NCBI GenBank assembly: GCA_008360975.2
Contig: CM039196.1
Location: forward strand, 1,488,001-1,552,000
From: Lichenostomus cassidix
Taxonomy: Eukaryota > Chordata > Aves > Passeriformes > Meliphagidae
Direction of reading: 5' to 3'
Length of the DNA: 64,000 bases
Below the pieces are notes generated by a model. The model saw only the letters and a list, made by a program, of their open reading frames with translations. It was not told the DNA's origin and made no database searches. Position 1 is the stretch's first letter; every line of letters begins with the position of its first letter. This document shows positions 1 to 12,277 of the stretch, piece by piece. The position numbers were made by a program, and so were the translations under genes.

Positions 1-1212
1 ATCATGATTTTCCTGTAGACTAAGACCCTAAACCCTTGGCCAGCCAGCAGCAGCCCACAGTGCAGGGATTTAGGGGGAAAAAAAATGAAATTTAAAAATA
101 AAAGAAGGGAATTTTATTATTACTGAATAGATTTTTCTTTTGCAAAGATGCCCCTTTCCTTTCCAAACCCACATAAACTTTTAAAATCTCCAACATCCTC
201 TGGCACAGACCTCCCCAGGGTGTGCAGCTGGTAAAGCAGCACTTCTTTTCATTTGGAATCTGCCAACTGCCAGCTTCAAGTGATGTCACCAATTCTTTTT
301 TGGAAAAGACAGTAATTTCCCCATTCACCTGCCACACTGTTAGTTTCTCCAGCCCTGGCTTGTTCTCACTGAGATGGACATCTTCATGCCAGTGGATATA
401 TTCCCTTTCCTGCAGAAGAACACAGATGTTGCCTTCCTAGCTGCTAATTTTTATATTTTCTTTTAATTGAAATTACCTTCTGCATCCCTAATCTTATAAC
501 TAAATGTCCCATATGTTGATTATAGTGCAGTTGGCATAAATTCAGTTGAAGAAAGGAGGTGAATTTCTTTAAATTAGAATTATTAGAAAAATATCCATTA
601 CTCTCCCTTATTTAAACCTTGCTAGGTTTAAAAGTTTAAACCTCAAAGGCACAATACAAAGCAAACATTGGGGATGTCAGTCTGGGCAAAGCCAGAGAAA
701 TGCTTGCTGGTGTTAAAAATATTATCTACAGAGCTATGAGGTTTAAATAGATAATTTCAGGAGTAAGGTAAGGAGATGTATGGAGAGCTGGCCCAGCCTG
801 TCCTGCCCCAGGCAGCCTCTCCAGCACCTCTGGCTCTGAACAGCAGCACTTCTTCTTTTGAGGCAACAACAAAACCCCACGTTTTCTGCAAAGCTTCTGC
901 AATGTTCCAGTGGTGATGGCTGCAATTCAGCCCCTGCTGCTCCTCGGCAGTGGCAAGCTGTAATTTCTGTTTTCCTAGCAACCCTGCACCTTCCCTCCTC
1001 CCCTTGGCTTTGTCCCTCCTTGCATTCTGCCTCACACTAAGTGCACAAAAGCCTAGCAGTAGGGATAATATTTTTGTTTCTACAGCACTTGTCATTTATA
1101 ATTCCTCACCCCTCCCAGGGTTTGGAAGCACTACCTGCTGTAAATACCAATCCCAATGATGTTTATTTTTTGTTATATTACAGTTCTCCTTCTACTCTGT
1201 AACTTCTTTTTC

Positions 1213-1225
1213 TTTTTTTTTTTTT
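1213..1225 (+). repeat. poly-T tract in a pyrimidine-rich stretch
   Basis: A run of 13 T sits in a longer pyrimidine-rich stretch from about 1185 to 1265. It could be an eroded retroposon tail in minus-strand orientation or simple slippage; no element body is recognisable beside it. Confidence 0.8.
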
Positions 1226-4200
1226 AATTTTTCTTTCAACCTCTTCAATTTCATTTCTTTTTTAGCTGCAATATGTTTTCAAGTAAAAATCCGTATACTC
1301 TTTCAGATTAAGCCAGTCTTCTGCACTACAAACAGTAATTATTTCATGCAATACTCACACAAGCACACACATATGTCTTGTCACCAAGTGCCTGACAGCA
1401 TTTCAAATGCTGGGAGAAGTTTCTGTTTCTAATAAATGGAACAAACCTGCCACAGCTGATCAGTTGATTTTATATCACTTATCTTTACAAGTTAAATGGC
1501 AGAATCCCATCCCACACCTAGAGAAAAAAAATTGGCTGCCACATATTTAAATTAAATGCCCAGTGGAGCTTCCTAACTGCAAACCAGCAGAAGATTTACT
1601 GAAAGCAGTAATGGTCAGATAGCCTGAGTGGGAACTTTCAATTAAGACTTATTAGAATTGGAGATTCAGGAAATGGAGGCCTGTGGATAATTTGGAATCA
1701 ATTTTAACTGCAGAGCTGCAGGTTCTGACTGGCAGACATCACAGCTGTCAGGGATGGTGTCACTGCAGTCACTGTCACCCTGATGCCATCAGCCTGCCTG
1801 AGCTCCACCTGCACAATGCTCTGAGCAATGGGGAAATTCCAGCAGTAAAAATCAGAATTCCCCAAACAGCTCTTTGCTGGAGAGAAAGGGAAAACCTCTC
1901 GGACTTTTAGGATAATCAATAAATTAAATTTTCTGTTTCGCTCAGGACAGAGAGAAACAAACTGGCAGTTCAAAGACCAAGGCAAGGCACATGTTTTGCT
2001 TTCCTCAGTCTCTGGCATCAGGATGAGCTCTAAAATGGGTGGAAAGAGAAATCAGTGCCTAAACCAGCAGAACCACCCCATGGCAGAGCTTCCATCCAGG
2101 CTGGCTCCTCCACCCTTGTCCCAGGGCTAACCTGCTTCCACTTGCACCTGATTTCAAACAAAAACTTAATTTGAGGTCCCCTCCTAGCAAAGCACAGGGA
2201 CAGAGAGCTGGGCTCTTTAAAGATTCAACTCCACCAACCCTGAGTGCCAGGGAAATAAATATATGGTATTTTAGAGGCACGGGACATAAATTGTGGCTTG
2301 GTTTAGAAGCCTGTGGGCAGTAAAGTGCTCTGCCCATTAAAACATAAATTATCATCTGAGTGTAGCTGATGAGAGGCTGGGACTAATAGGAAGTGGTGCT
2401 AAATAAGAATTATAGGAATGCTTTTTCCAGTCAGACTGCAGGAATTTACTCTCCTCCCTAGCATGCCTCAAGATGGCAGATGAAAATTAAAGCTGGTTTG
2501 TATGGGAGCTCAGCAGCAAATTGTTACATCCTTATCAATAAAGTATCTTCTTCATCCCATCGACTGTGATTGGAGAACACCTGTTAGCCCCAAACTTCCC
2601 AACCTTTATGACAAGCAAATATTCAGTCTCAGGATCATCCCTGAATCAGGGAGCAGCAGCTTGAATAGAAATATTGGGAGCAGCAGGAAATGGAGCCTGG
2701 CACTCATTGCCTGAGCTGGGCTCTCAAACAAATCCTTCAGCGTGGTGGCTGAGAATTTCCTTTGAAAATCTGAGCCTGAAACAGACCTGAATCCCCTCAG
2801 AAAACCTGGCCCTGTGGGCTCAGCAGAGCTTTCAAGTCCACGCCAGGCCCAGGAATTTAATCCAGATCATTTCAACTTTTCCCTTCAGTTTTAGCCCAGA
2901 CCCATTCTGAACTCCTCTGCTGGGAATTAGGGAAAAGCGAGTGTAACGAGTGTAAAGTGCTCCACCAGATCAAACCTGCCAGCTTATTTATATTCTACAG
3001 ATGAATCGATCCGTTCAGATAAAGTTTCTGATTGCCACTAATATTTTCTTCGACTCCAAAATTCACCCTTTTCTCCAGATGCTCATTTCTCGAGAAATAC
3101 TAACTCGCCTCTCTTATTTATGGTCCCCCTCTGCTATTTTTTGCTCTCCCTCTCCCAGCAGGGCTCCCAGACACTACTGAGATGAGGCTGCTGGAGAAAT
3201 TCAGAGTGCTGGCAGTGTCACAAAGAGGGATGGCACGAGGCTCCCATTTCTGCAGCCTGCAATGTTTGGTTCCGGAGCTGAGTCCCTGGGCATTACTGAG
3301 AAAACAGCATTCTTGACACAGATATCTATTTTTTAAATGAAGATTGAAAGGCAAAATAAATGGAATGTCAATGTTTAGGAATAGGCAATAGCTCTGGGTT
3401 CCCAGCACCCACGGCTGCTCTGATTGACTGGGGAGGAATCCTTTTAACTCCAGCTTTGGCCTCTTGCACTACTTAACTGCAGTTACTGCAGACCTATAGA
3501 GAGCAGAAGAGCCACAAGCTACAGCAGATTACAATGGTTTCTTGTTTTTTCCCTACCAACACAGCGATGGCCTATTGTCCATTATAAATAAAGTGGAAAA
3601 TCAGTCCTGCATTGATACAGCAGCCTGTGCAACATGCAGCACAATTGGACTCTGTTCCCATCCCATCTCAACTAAACAGGAGGGGAATTGTTACACAAGT
3701 CCCAAGGTGCTCACTGATGGGAGATGTGGGGTTTATTTATTGGAGAAGACACTTGCATACTCTGGGAAAAAGTGATTTGCTGGCCTTAAATCATCCATGC
3801 AGGAACAACTAAAGAAAGGCTGCAAATACATCAAGAAAGGATTTAGGATGGAATAGGGCAAGACAGGAGTGAATGAGCCCAAAGAACATGAGTGAAGATA
3901 GGTTGGAGTCCAGGGGTGAAAAGAGCCACATAGTTGAGGATGGCAGAGCAGTGATGCTTGCAGTGCTGCCCTGGGCACAAAGGCACTGCCAGGGTGGGCA
4001 AAGCACCCCAGAAGGGCACAGGGATCACATCTGCCCCCAGCACTGAGCAAATCCTGCCATGGCACAGCAACGGGAACGGCATTCCATCCCAAACAGCACA
4101 AACCACACAGCACTGCCTTGGCATTAATTCATCCCCAGCACATCATTAACTTTGATTGTAAAGAATGCGTTGGGAATTCAGAGGAATTCTGAAATTCAGC

Positions 4201-4399
4201 AATATCCAGTGATCGTGCTCAGTGTGGATCCTGAGCGAGAGAGACATTGTTGTGTCTGTTTGCTGTTGTGAAGTGGCAACCCATATGTTACTCACATTAG
4301 GAAGATATTTAATGTATGCCCTTGGCAAATAACAGACTATGGAGCATCTGAAATAAACAGAACCATCACCCAAAGATGAGACATATTTCTGTTAAAATT

Positions 4400-4443
4400 A
4401 AAAAAAAAAAAAAAGAGTTTCTTTAAAAAATTAAAAAAAAAAA
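4400..4443 (+). repeat. A-rich low-complexity tract
   Basis: Runs of A15 (4400-4414) and A11 (4433-4443) are separated by a short T-containing spacer. The flanks to about 4630 are also very AT-rich, with another A run near 4616. No retroposon body could be recognised upstream. Confidence 0.85.
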
Positions 4444-6037
4444 GAAGTAGCTATTTACAGTAAATTAAAAAGATATCTATCAAATCTCACTTATGGTAAC
4501 ATAAAACTATTTCTGAACTTTAATTATTATGACAAACTGGTCTCCTGTGGCTTGTTCATTTCACGCAGCTAAAAAAAATTGTTAACAGTCTTCTAATTAT
4601 ATCAGTTTTCTGTGTTAAAAAAAAAACTGGCTCACACTTATTACTCTATCTAGAGAAGCTATGGATCATCTTGCTATTCACTTAATGCTTTTAATTTACA
4701 TATCAGAAATATTAATAAGTGTGGTGCTATTAGATCGCATTCATTTTTGCTTCCAACCCAAGAAAACGGTTCATTTTGTTTGCCTGCCACAATTAAATTA
4801 ATTTATTTTCCTATGGCATGGTTTTTGATAAGGGCTTTTATCAGAAATTTGACTGTATTAAGCTTAATAGGACATCTCTCATTAAAATAAAGTACGTTTC
4901 ATTAAAATCAAACAATGGCTTTGCCCCACACACCCCCATTCTGGCTTCATTAGCATATTTAATAGAGGAGATAATTGTGCCTTTCACTTGAACAAGAGCC
5001 ACAATCTGAAGGCCTGGATTTGTATAAAATTCAACAGATTATTTTGGTCTCACGTGATGAGCAGCAGTGCTTTGCCTGGAGGTGGCCAGAGCAGAAATCT
5101 GACAAAGGATTTTGATTTGGCACATTCTGGATGTGTTCCACATTCCCTTTCTGTGGGGCTCAGCAAAGTACCCAAGAATTGCCCTTAGCTTCCTAGAATA
5201 TTTATAATATAACCAAATGATAGCAGTTAAAATATAACCTTCAGTGCCCTGTAGGCACTGCTGGAAGACACAGAAGTCTGTGTGAAAAGGAGTTGCTCCA
5301 CAGCCCAGAAAATCAACCCTAAACACTCTGTATGGGGAGAGCTGCTCCTCTTTCCAGCAGAAACAATCTCTGATGATCTTTGGGATCACTACTGGTTAGG
5401 CCTCCAAAAGGAGCAGGAAAAATAATGTTTCAAATGACAAAAAAACTCCCTTCTCAAAAAAACTTCCTCAAAAAATCTCAACTTTCAGAGCAAGAGCCTT
5501 GTTTGAGAGAGACCAAGGTTTTGACCTCTTGCTGTTTCATCTATTTCAACTCCTGCTGTTCACCTCTTCCCTGCAGGTGACACAACATCCCAAAAATGCC
5601 TGGCTTTCAATGGCTTTGTGTCTTTGGAGCTCCTTTTCCATTTCCCCTCATCAGGGATTGGAGATTCACCCCAGGGTCCAGCAGACACTGACACCTGACA
5701 AAGGAAAGAATAACACAGCCTGACTTTGGCTCAGCGCTGGATAGGAAAGGAAAAGGAGCTTAACAAAGGTCTTGGGGTTGGTTCTGAGCCAGACAGAGAT
5801 CCCTTCACACTGCCAGATGACTGGAAAAGGGTCTCAGTGTGGGTGAAATTTGTGCCTCTTGCAGATAAGCAGAATCTGCTCAGGAATTTGGTAGCAAACC
5901 CTCCTGGCAGGGAACAGGCAGGCCAGGAAGTGCAGTGTGCAGAAATCAATGTCGTGTTCACTTCCCATCCATCATCACCTGAGCACATCCAGAGAGAGAT
6001 TTTATCCTAATAACACAGTGTCAGTTAGGAGAATTCC

Positions 6038-6088
6038 TTTGTTCTTCTGGCACCTACTCCACTTCTTTTGTTCTTCTGGCACCTACCC
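6038..6088 (+). repeat. 29-bp direct tandem duplication
   Basis: The string TTTGTTCTTCTGGCACCTAC occurs at 6038-6057 and again at 6067-6086. A unit of 29 bp is therefore present twice with almost no divergence, which suggests a recent replication-slippage duplication. Confidence 0.85.
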
Positions 6089-7314
6089 CATTCTTAAGAA
6101 TTCTCTCAAGAATTTTCTGAGGTGGAAACTTTTGTCTACCCAGCTCTATTCCTGCCTCATCTCCTCTTCAGACAGATTTCTGCTCACAGTTGAACAGACA
6201 TTAGCTGCCGAAACAAAGCAGCAGCCCATATGCAAAGTTTGTTTATTTGCACCATAGTGTCCTGTGCTTCAACTCAAAGCCAAAATGCCCATATGGCCGC
6301 TGGAAAAAAAAGAAGTGGGAAGAAGAAAAAAAAAGAAAAAGGAAGAGTAAAATATTGAGTTGTTTCTGCTGGAAGGAGAGGGGATTGTCAATACAGAAAG
6401 TGGGTTAACACCTCAGCAGGGTAAACACCAAGTCTGTCATTCTGCTGTACAATAGAGGAGAGGAACTGAGCAGACACAGCACAGCAATTTCTTGTTGCTC
6501 CTTCCTCTGTCCTTCCCCTCCCTGGGCACAGAGAGGGAGCTGGGAGCCTTGCTGGGATCACAGAGATCATGGCACAGACCTGAGCAGCCCAGAGACAGCT
6601 CTGAAAGGCAAATGGCACCAGGGTTGGTGGCACTATTTGTGTGAGGCAGAGTACTTCATCAAGCTGTCATCAAAGGGCACACTTCATAAACTGCTCAGAT
6701 ATCACACACAGCCTTGATAAATAAAGAGGGTTGTCTTCAGCATCAAGATCAGTTTTAGGGGAGAATTTGGGGTTTAAGCCAAACCAGAGCTAAGCTGAAT
6801 TTCTACTCAAAAGCTGCTAAGATACACTTTTGAAATTCCAACCCAAAATAATGAAAAACCCCCAAACCTTTCTGGGTTCTCTGCACCCCTGACCATTTTT
6901 TAGGGCTGTCCCAAAACCTGCACCGGTTTAACCTGCATTCCTGCAAGTCCCAGCATCAGGAATCCAAAAAGCAGGACAGCAAAAGCCTGTGTTGGTTGGA
7001 GCTCTGCAGTCGGGCAGGAGAACAGCAGACACAGCATCACCAGTGTGGCACGGAGGGAGGAAGCAATCTGCCAGCCCCTGTGGAGAGTTCCTGCAGCATA
7101 TGTTCAGTGCAGCATGCAAACATCTCTGATTGTCCCCAGCACATCAACAATGCTCTGCCCACACGTCTTGAACAGTGGGGAGCAGGAGATTGTGGCACAA
7201 GGTTTCTCTGGCTCTGCTGCTGCTGTCTGAGTTTGTTATATTTATCCATTTTATGGATCATCACTTCTGCAGCTCTGAAGGTACACCGTGCTGCCCACAG
7301 GAGCAGGAGGTGGT

Positions 7315-7345
7315 GGGGCATTGGGGGGTTGGGGACACACTGGGG
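7315..7345 (+). other. G-quadruplex motif
   Basis: Four runs of at least four G lie at 7315-7318, 7323-7328, 7331-7334 and 7342-7345, with loops of 4, 2 and 7 bases. This satisfies the standard intramolecular quadruplex rule with unusually long G tracts. The G-rich strand is plus, the template strand for TMEM132B, so the transcript here would be C-rich. Confidence 0.7.
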
Positions 7346-9021
7346 ACACACAGGATGGTTCCACTGCTGCTGCTGCAGTTTTCTTTGGAATTGTCTGGAA
7401 GATATTTGCATTTTCAGCCCTGCTGTTGCCTGTATTTGCTCCTGAGCCAGAGTGGATTCAGCTGTCCTTCCTGCCTGCCTGTGCAAGGTTTCCTTGTGCA
7501 CAGCCCTTGGCATTTCTGTGGGCAAAGCTGACAGAAACAGCAGTTTGCTGTTGTGCCCTTCTTTTCTTCCCTAGATGCCTCCTAAGCTCATTTCTCCCCA
7601 TAAACATCCCAACTATAGAGAGTTCTGCAAAGATTTCCTTTTTTTTTTAACGTGATTGAATCTGAAAAAAACGTTGCAGTATTTCTTCAGATCAGTCCAA
7701 CCAAAATTAAAAATTTTGTATCATTCTTTCAAGGTCAGAGCCTGTACCTTTTGAAAGCCACGATAAAAATATTTTAAAAGGAAATAACAACTTCAAACAA
7801 GGATATTAAAAAGGAAGTTAATGAACAAAACAAAAAACAACCCATTTATTTTTCCAAGGTCTAGAGAAAACATGGGTCAAAAGTTTTTCCCTTATTTATA
7901 GCCTAAATGGTATAAATATAAACTACTTTTGGTTGACACAGTAATTCACTTCTTTCAGTGAATAAATAAATTTCTCTTCAGTTCCACAAATAACTACAGA
8001 CAACTGAGAACTGATGAGACTGTTTCAAAACACAGCAATCAAACCAAAAAAGCAAGGAAATTGGACTAGAGAACTTCTGTCTTCTCTCCAGCTTCTGCTC
8101 CACCACTGCAGCTCCCAAGCCCTGCCATGCTCTCTCCATGCCAAATTTTGCAACCACAATAGCAAGAACATAAAGAAGATATTTAGCGTAATTCTCTTGC
8201 ATTTTGAAATGAAAATTAACTTCATAATTTTTATCAATGGCTTCAGATGATTGAAACAACAGTGGAAATGTTGATCTACAAAATGTGATTCCCCAAAGCA
8301 CAACTGGGCCAGGACTTGGGGAATTAGAGCCACATTTCTGAAAAGAAAATGACAACTTCTCTTGTATCTCTAAGTATTCCAGCCTCACTTTTACCTCTGA
8401 CAGCAAAAATTAGCACTAAACCAGTCTTTTATTTCCTTTTCTTCCTCAAACACCAGAGCTTTCCTGGTGCACACAGCATTCCCCTATTCAGCACTTATTC
8501 CATTTATTTTCTGAGTCTTGGCAAGATACTAACCTAGTCTGTATAACCACAGGCTACAGTACTTCAACTGCCAGACATTAATACATCTGTTTTAGTCACT
8601 CATCCACCCCCAAAATTGACAGTTTGAAAAATATCAGCTTCTGATACATGAAACTTAACTAAGCCTGGACAGCTGAATCAGTGAACAACCCAGATTTCCA
8701 TGTTAATACAGCCTTGCTCGACACAAAGCACTTGAGGTGTTTTATCAGTTTGTCTGTGAAAAGCATTCAATCTTTTCAGAGGTATAAAGCAGGGAAAGGA
8801 AAGTCTATTTTGTCTAGCTGTGAATTTACCATGCATAGCTGAGATGCACAGCATCCATAACTGAAATGAAATGAGCCTGTCAGGTGGGAACTGCAGGCAC
8901 TGACCACCCTCCCTGCTCTCCTCCAGTCCACTCACTAAAACACCTAGGAGAAAAATAGAAAATGTTCCTCTGAGAGCCATTGAGAAGCCTACAAAAATAA
9001 ATATAAAAATCTGCAAAAATA

Positions 9022-9064
9022 AGATTTTTTTGATAAGGGAATGAGATTTTTTAAGATAAGGGAA
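9022..9064 (+). repeat. 22-bp imperfect tandem repeat
   Basis: The motif AGATTTTTT followed by GATAAGGGAA occurs at about 9022-9041 and, with an AA insertion, at 9044-9064. It is a small two-copy duplication. Confidence 0.7.
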
Positions 9065-9260
9065 CAGCCTTCAGCATCACTCCCCAGGGCCCTACATCTC
9101 CCAGGTACCATACAGACTGTCAAAGGTTACATTGGCAATAACTGGTCAAGGCTGCAACAAGGCAGGGAAGCTCTGGGATCATAAGGATTTGATAATAATG
9201 GAAATAAAAACTTAAGTGAAGAGGGGAAAACAAGAAAACCAAAACAACCATCTTTTTCAG

Positions 9261-9604
9261 AAATCTGTTACCGGATGACAAACTGATGCAGGACAATCTG
9301 GAAGAGACTTTAATAGCAGAGAACATGAGACAAGCAGAGCTTTCAGCAGAAGAAGTAAGAGAGGCTTTAAAGGAAAAGCACAGAGCTGCAAATGATTGCA
9401 GAATGGGAAAAAAGACACAAATGCCTTGAACAGTTCCACAATGACAGCAGGACAAAGGGTTCTATGGCACCGTGGAGCACAAAATGGTCATTATCTGCAA
9501 GGGGACTTTCTGGTCTGTCAGGGATATCAGCACCTCAGGAAGTACTTTCAGGCTGGAATTGTGGAGAGAAGATCATCCTAAAGCAGGCAGGACAGACAAG
9601 CTAG
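9261..9604 (+). pseudogene. coding-like relic, coiled-coil character, unidentified
   Basis: After an acceptor-like CTTTTTCAG (ends 9260), one plus-strand frame stays open to a stop at 9427-9429. It reads as a charged amphipathic helix rich in E, K, L and A, including LEETLIAENM and SAEEVREALKEKH, with leucines and other hydrophobics at roughly heptad spacing. The helix character then continues in the next frame from about 9392 (AEWEKRHKCLEQF) before fading into unpatterned sequence that stops at 9604. That frame change argues for a decayed copy rather than a live exon. AATAAA-type signals occur at about 9722-9735, so a processed retrocopy is possible, but I see no clear poly-A tail or target-site duplication. 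I do not recognise the parent gene. The pattern may be chance. The strand is opposite to TMEM132B. Confidence 0.3.
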
Positions 9605-12265
9605 AGAGGCTAGGAAAGAGCAGGGGTTGGTAACAATGGAGAAAGGATCCATTTTCTGTGACACTGCACAGCTATGACCAACACTGCTCTTGTTCAGTTG
9701 AAGGAGCTGGGACATTGACTTCAATAAAAATAAAATTTGACCTTCAAGTTGCAATGAACTATTTATTAATTAGTATGCCCTAAATGTTCAGAAAAAGCTA
9801 TTATTTAAAGTGCATTATTCCCCTCTCCAATCTCCTTTAAATGAAAGTTGATTGGATTGATGATAGGATGGAGAAATACAGACTCTTGCCATCTGAAGAT
9901 GCTCTGCTACATCCTTTTTTTGCTTAAATTTCATCAAAAGCTAGCACAAAAGGGATGTCAATGACACAAGAGCAGAGCCAAATGCATCTGGCTTTACTGG
10001 GTGTAATTGTAGTATGGAGTGCCTTGTTGGGTTGTGTCTTTTCGAAACAAAAACAATCCATTGTGATACTTTGGAAAGGTTCCTTCTCATCTGCATGGAA
10101 CCCATTTTAAAAGGATGATTTAAAACAAAAGCACCATTATCCAATATTAGAAGTAACAGATAGCAAGGCTCATTAATGCAATGCTCTGAAGCCTCAGCCT
10201 CTGCCATTCTATTGCACAGCTAAACTGGTGTAATTAAACCACAGCTCCTCTGTGTTATTTAGCAAAGTAAATAATTACACCGTGCCCCTGAGCTTTATTG
10301 TTCATCTGTAGCATCAGGCAGAAGGCCTTGCTGTGCTTCCCGAACCTCCATTTCGTGGGGCAGGGTGGCTGTGGTGCTGCTCTGTCCCTGCTGAGCATCA
10401 GAGGTGTTTCACTGCCTCTTCCCCTGTGGTTCCTCGTGGGGAGAACCAGCCCTGCCCTGCCTGTTTGCCCAAGGCAGCCACCAAAGCCTCAGCCTTTCAG
10501 GCATCTCTGAAATACTCTGGGGGTGTTTATTTCACAGGGTGGGAAAGGCAGAGTTATTCCTAAGCACCAAAAATGATCTGGAGTCATTCACTGACTGAAA
10601 TTTAATTTTTTTTGTCCAGAAAGGTAAATGTCACCACAGCAGGACTACAGTCACTCCCAGCATCACTCCTCCTTTGATAAGTGTGGCTTTTCCTGTAATC
10701 TTGTTATCTCCCAGACAGCAGGACTGCATTGACCCATTGGAGAATACCCAGCTTTCTACAACCTGCTTATAGCTAACTTAACTAAAGATGGAAAAAAGAG
10801 CAACAGCAATTGTTCAACACCCCCCTGCTCCTGAAGATTAGGTTGTGCTGAGGGGAACATATCTGTTCTGGAAGCTCCAGAGCTCTGGCAGGTCTGGCAG
10901 GATTACAGCTTCATCCCAGCCCAGCAGCTGGGAAAAGGCTGCCCAAGGTGACAATCAGTCCATTTTTAATGGCACACTTAGACAAACAGCCAACATCTCC
11001 ATGCAGTTTGTGGGGCTGGAAAGGGGAATCAACAGCACAGTGCCTCAATAATCTCATATTCAAGACAAAAACGTTGTATTCACCAACATCCCAAAACGAG
11101 ACCATTAATTCCCACATATCAGCAGGAAAACTAATCCAGGTGACAATTTTAGTCCTGCCACTCTGGGAGTTGCAGCGTTCTGCTCCTAAAGAGGAAGATG
11201 TGGTTTCCCTTGTTTTCCTGCTCCTCCCAGTGGCAGAAAAGAAAGGTCTGTCTGCTGGCAACAAAGCACAGACTTCTCTTCTCACTGGCCATTCCCACAG
11301 TCCCTTTCAGCCAAAAGCCAGGAAGGACTCCTCGTGAAGCTCTACATTGCCCAGGATGTATCAGGAAAAAGCTCTTACATGGCCATGAATTAATATTCCA
11401 TTGCCTTAAAAAGCCTACGAGTACATGTACATATAGTAATAGTAGAGGTGATGAAATAAAGGCATCAAAGATAGGGAAAACAGATTCCAGAAAGAAAGAA
11501 AAAAAAATCTTTCCACAGGATATTAGTTTTGTCAGAAAGACTCCTCGTATTTGCTAGCACCCAAATCAGCAATTTGTATCTACTTGCCCAGGACAAGAGA
11601 TTACATTTTGCTCGCTCACAACAGAGATTCATAAGGAAAGCTCTCCCGAGCTGGGGTGCTGCACACCCACAGATAAATAACGAACCACTGCATTTCCAAC
11701 TCTGCTTTGGAAGCTGTGCTGCTGGGCTGGAGCCTCAGCAGCAGAGAGGTTGTGCTGATTAGCTCGACATGACAAGGAATATGAACACGAGTCACCAGCA
11801 GCTCCTGCTGCACCGCCGTGCTCCTGGCCTGCAGCTTGGCATCCTCTGCTCCCCAAGGTGTTCCAGGGATCACCCCAGAGCTCCCCAGCCCTTGGGAAAA
11901 CCAGCTCTTTCCAACTCTGCTAGGAGTAACTCCCCTGATGGGTGGGAGGATGGCACTGCCATCTCCCTGTGCTGCTCTGGTGAAACGGAGATGTTTTATA
12001 AATATCTGTGTGCTGAAATAGATCCATGAAGTACCCAGAGAGCACAGCCTTCGTGGGGAATCAACATCAGTGAAAGGCGCTTTGCAGAACACAGAAGGAA
12101 ACGTCGATCAGAATTTGGGAAGGATTTGGAGATCCTTCAAAAGAAAAGACACTGAGCTGTAGGATATTTCTGTGTGGTCATTGTGGTGTGCATCGTTTCT
12201 CTTAGGAAACACATTTTGAAGCTGATACTCTAACACAAGCAAAAAGCTGAAGGGTTTTTTAATTA

Positions 12266-12277
12266 TTTTTTTTTTTT
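12266..12277 (+). repeat. poly-T tract
   Basis: A run of 12 T, preceded by a shorter T6 run and AATTA. It is simple slippage sequence. Confidence 0.8.

Larger units (their letters stand above)
1..9200 (-). other. TMEM132B: TMEM132B intron, left segment
   Basis: No exon with a protein I recognise was found here on either strand. The open frames are short, overlap on both strands and lack coding character, apart from one possible case at 92-409 described under findings. Low-complexity tracts occur at 1213-1225 (T) and 4400-4443 (two A runs). A 29-bp duplication lies near 6038-6088 and a G-quadruplex motif at 7315-7345. The block at 6900-7560 is richer in G and C, which is why long chance ORFs appear on both strands. 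Intron status is inferred from the exon at 33.7 kb and from the known long introns of this family. Confidence 0.7.

Noticed and set aside
300..345. WQV motif resembling the TWQVEYP segment of the next TMEM132 exon
   Set aside because: Only three residues match, and the neighbouring residues do not follow any TMEM132 paralogue.
7037..7525. 162-codon minus-strand ORF
   Set aside because: It opposes a 149-codon plus-strand ORF over the same GC-rich block. Residue content is Q- and H-rich without pattern.
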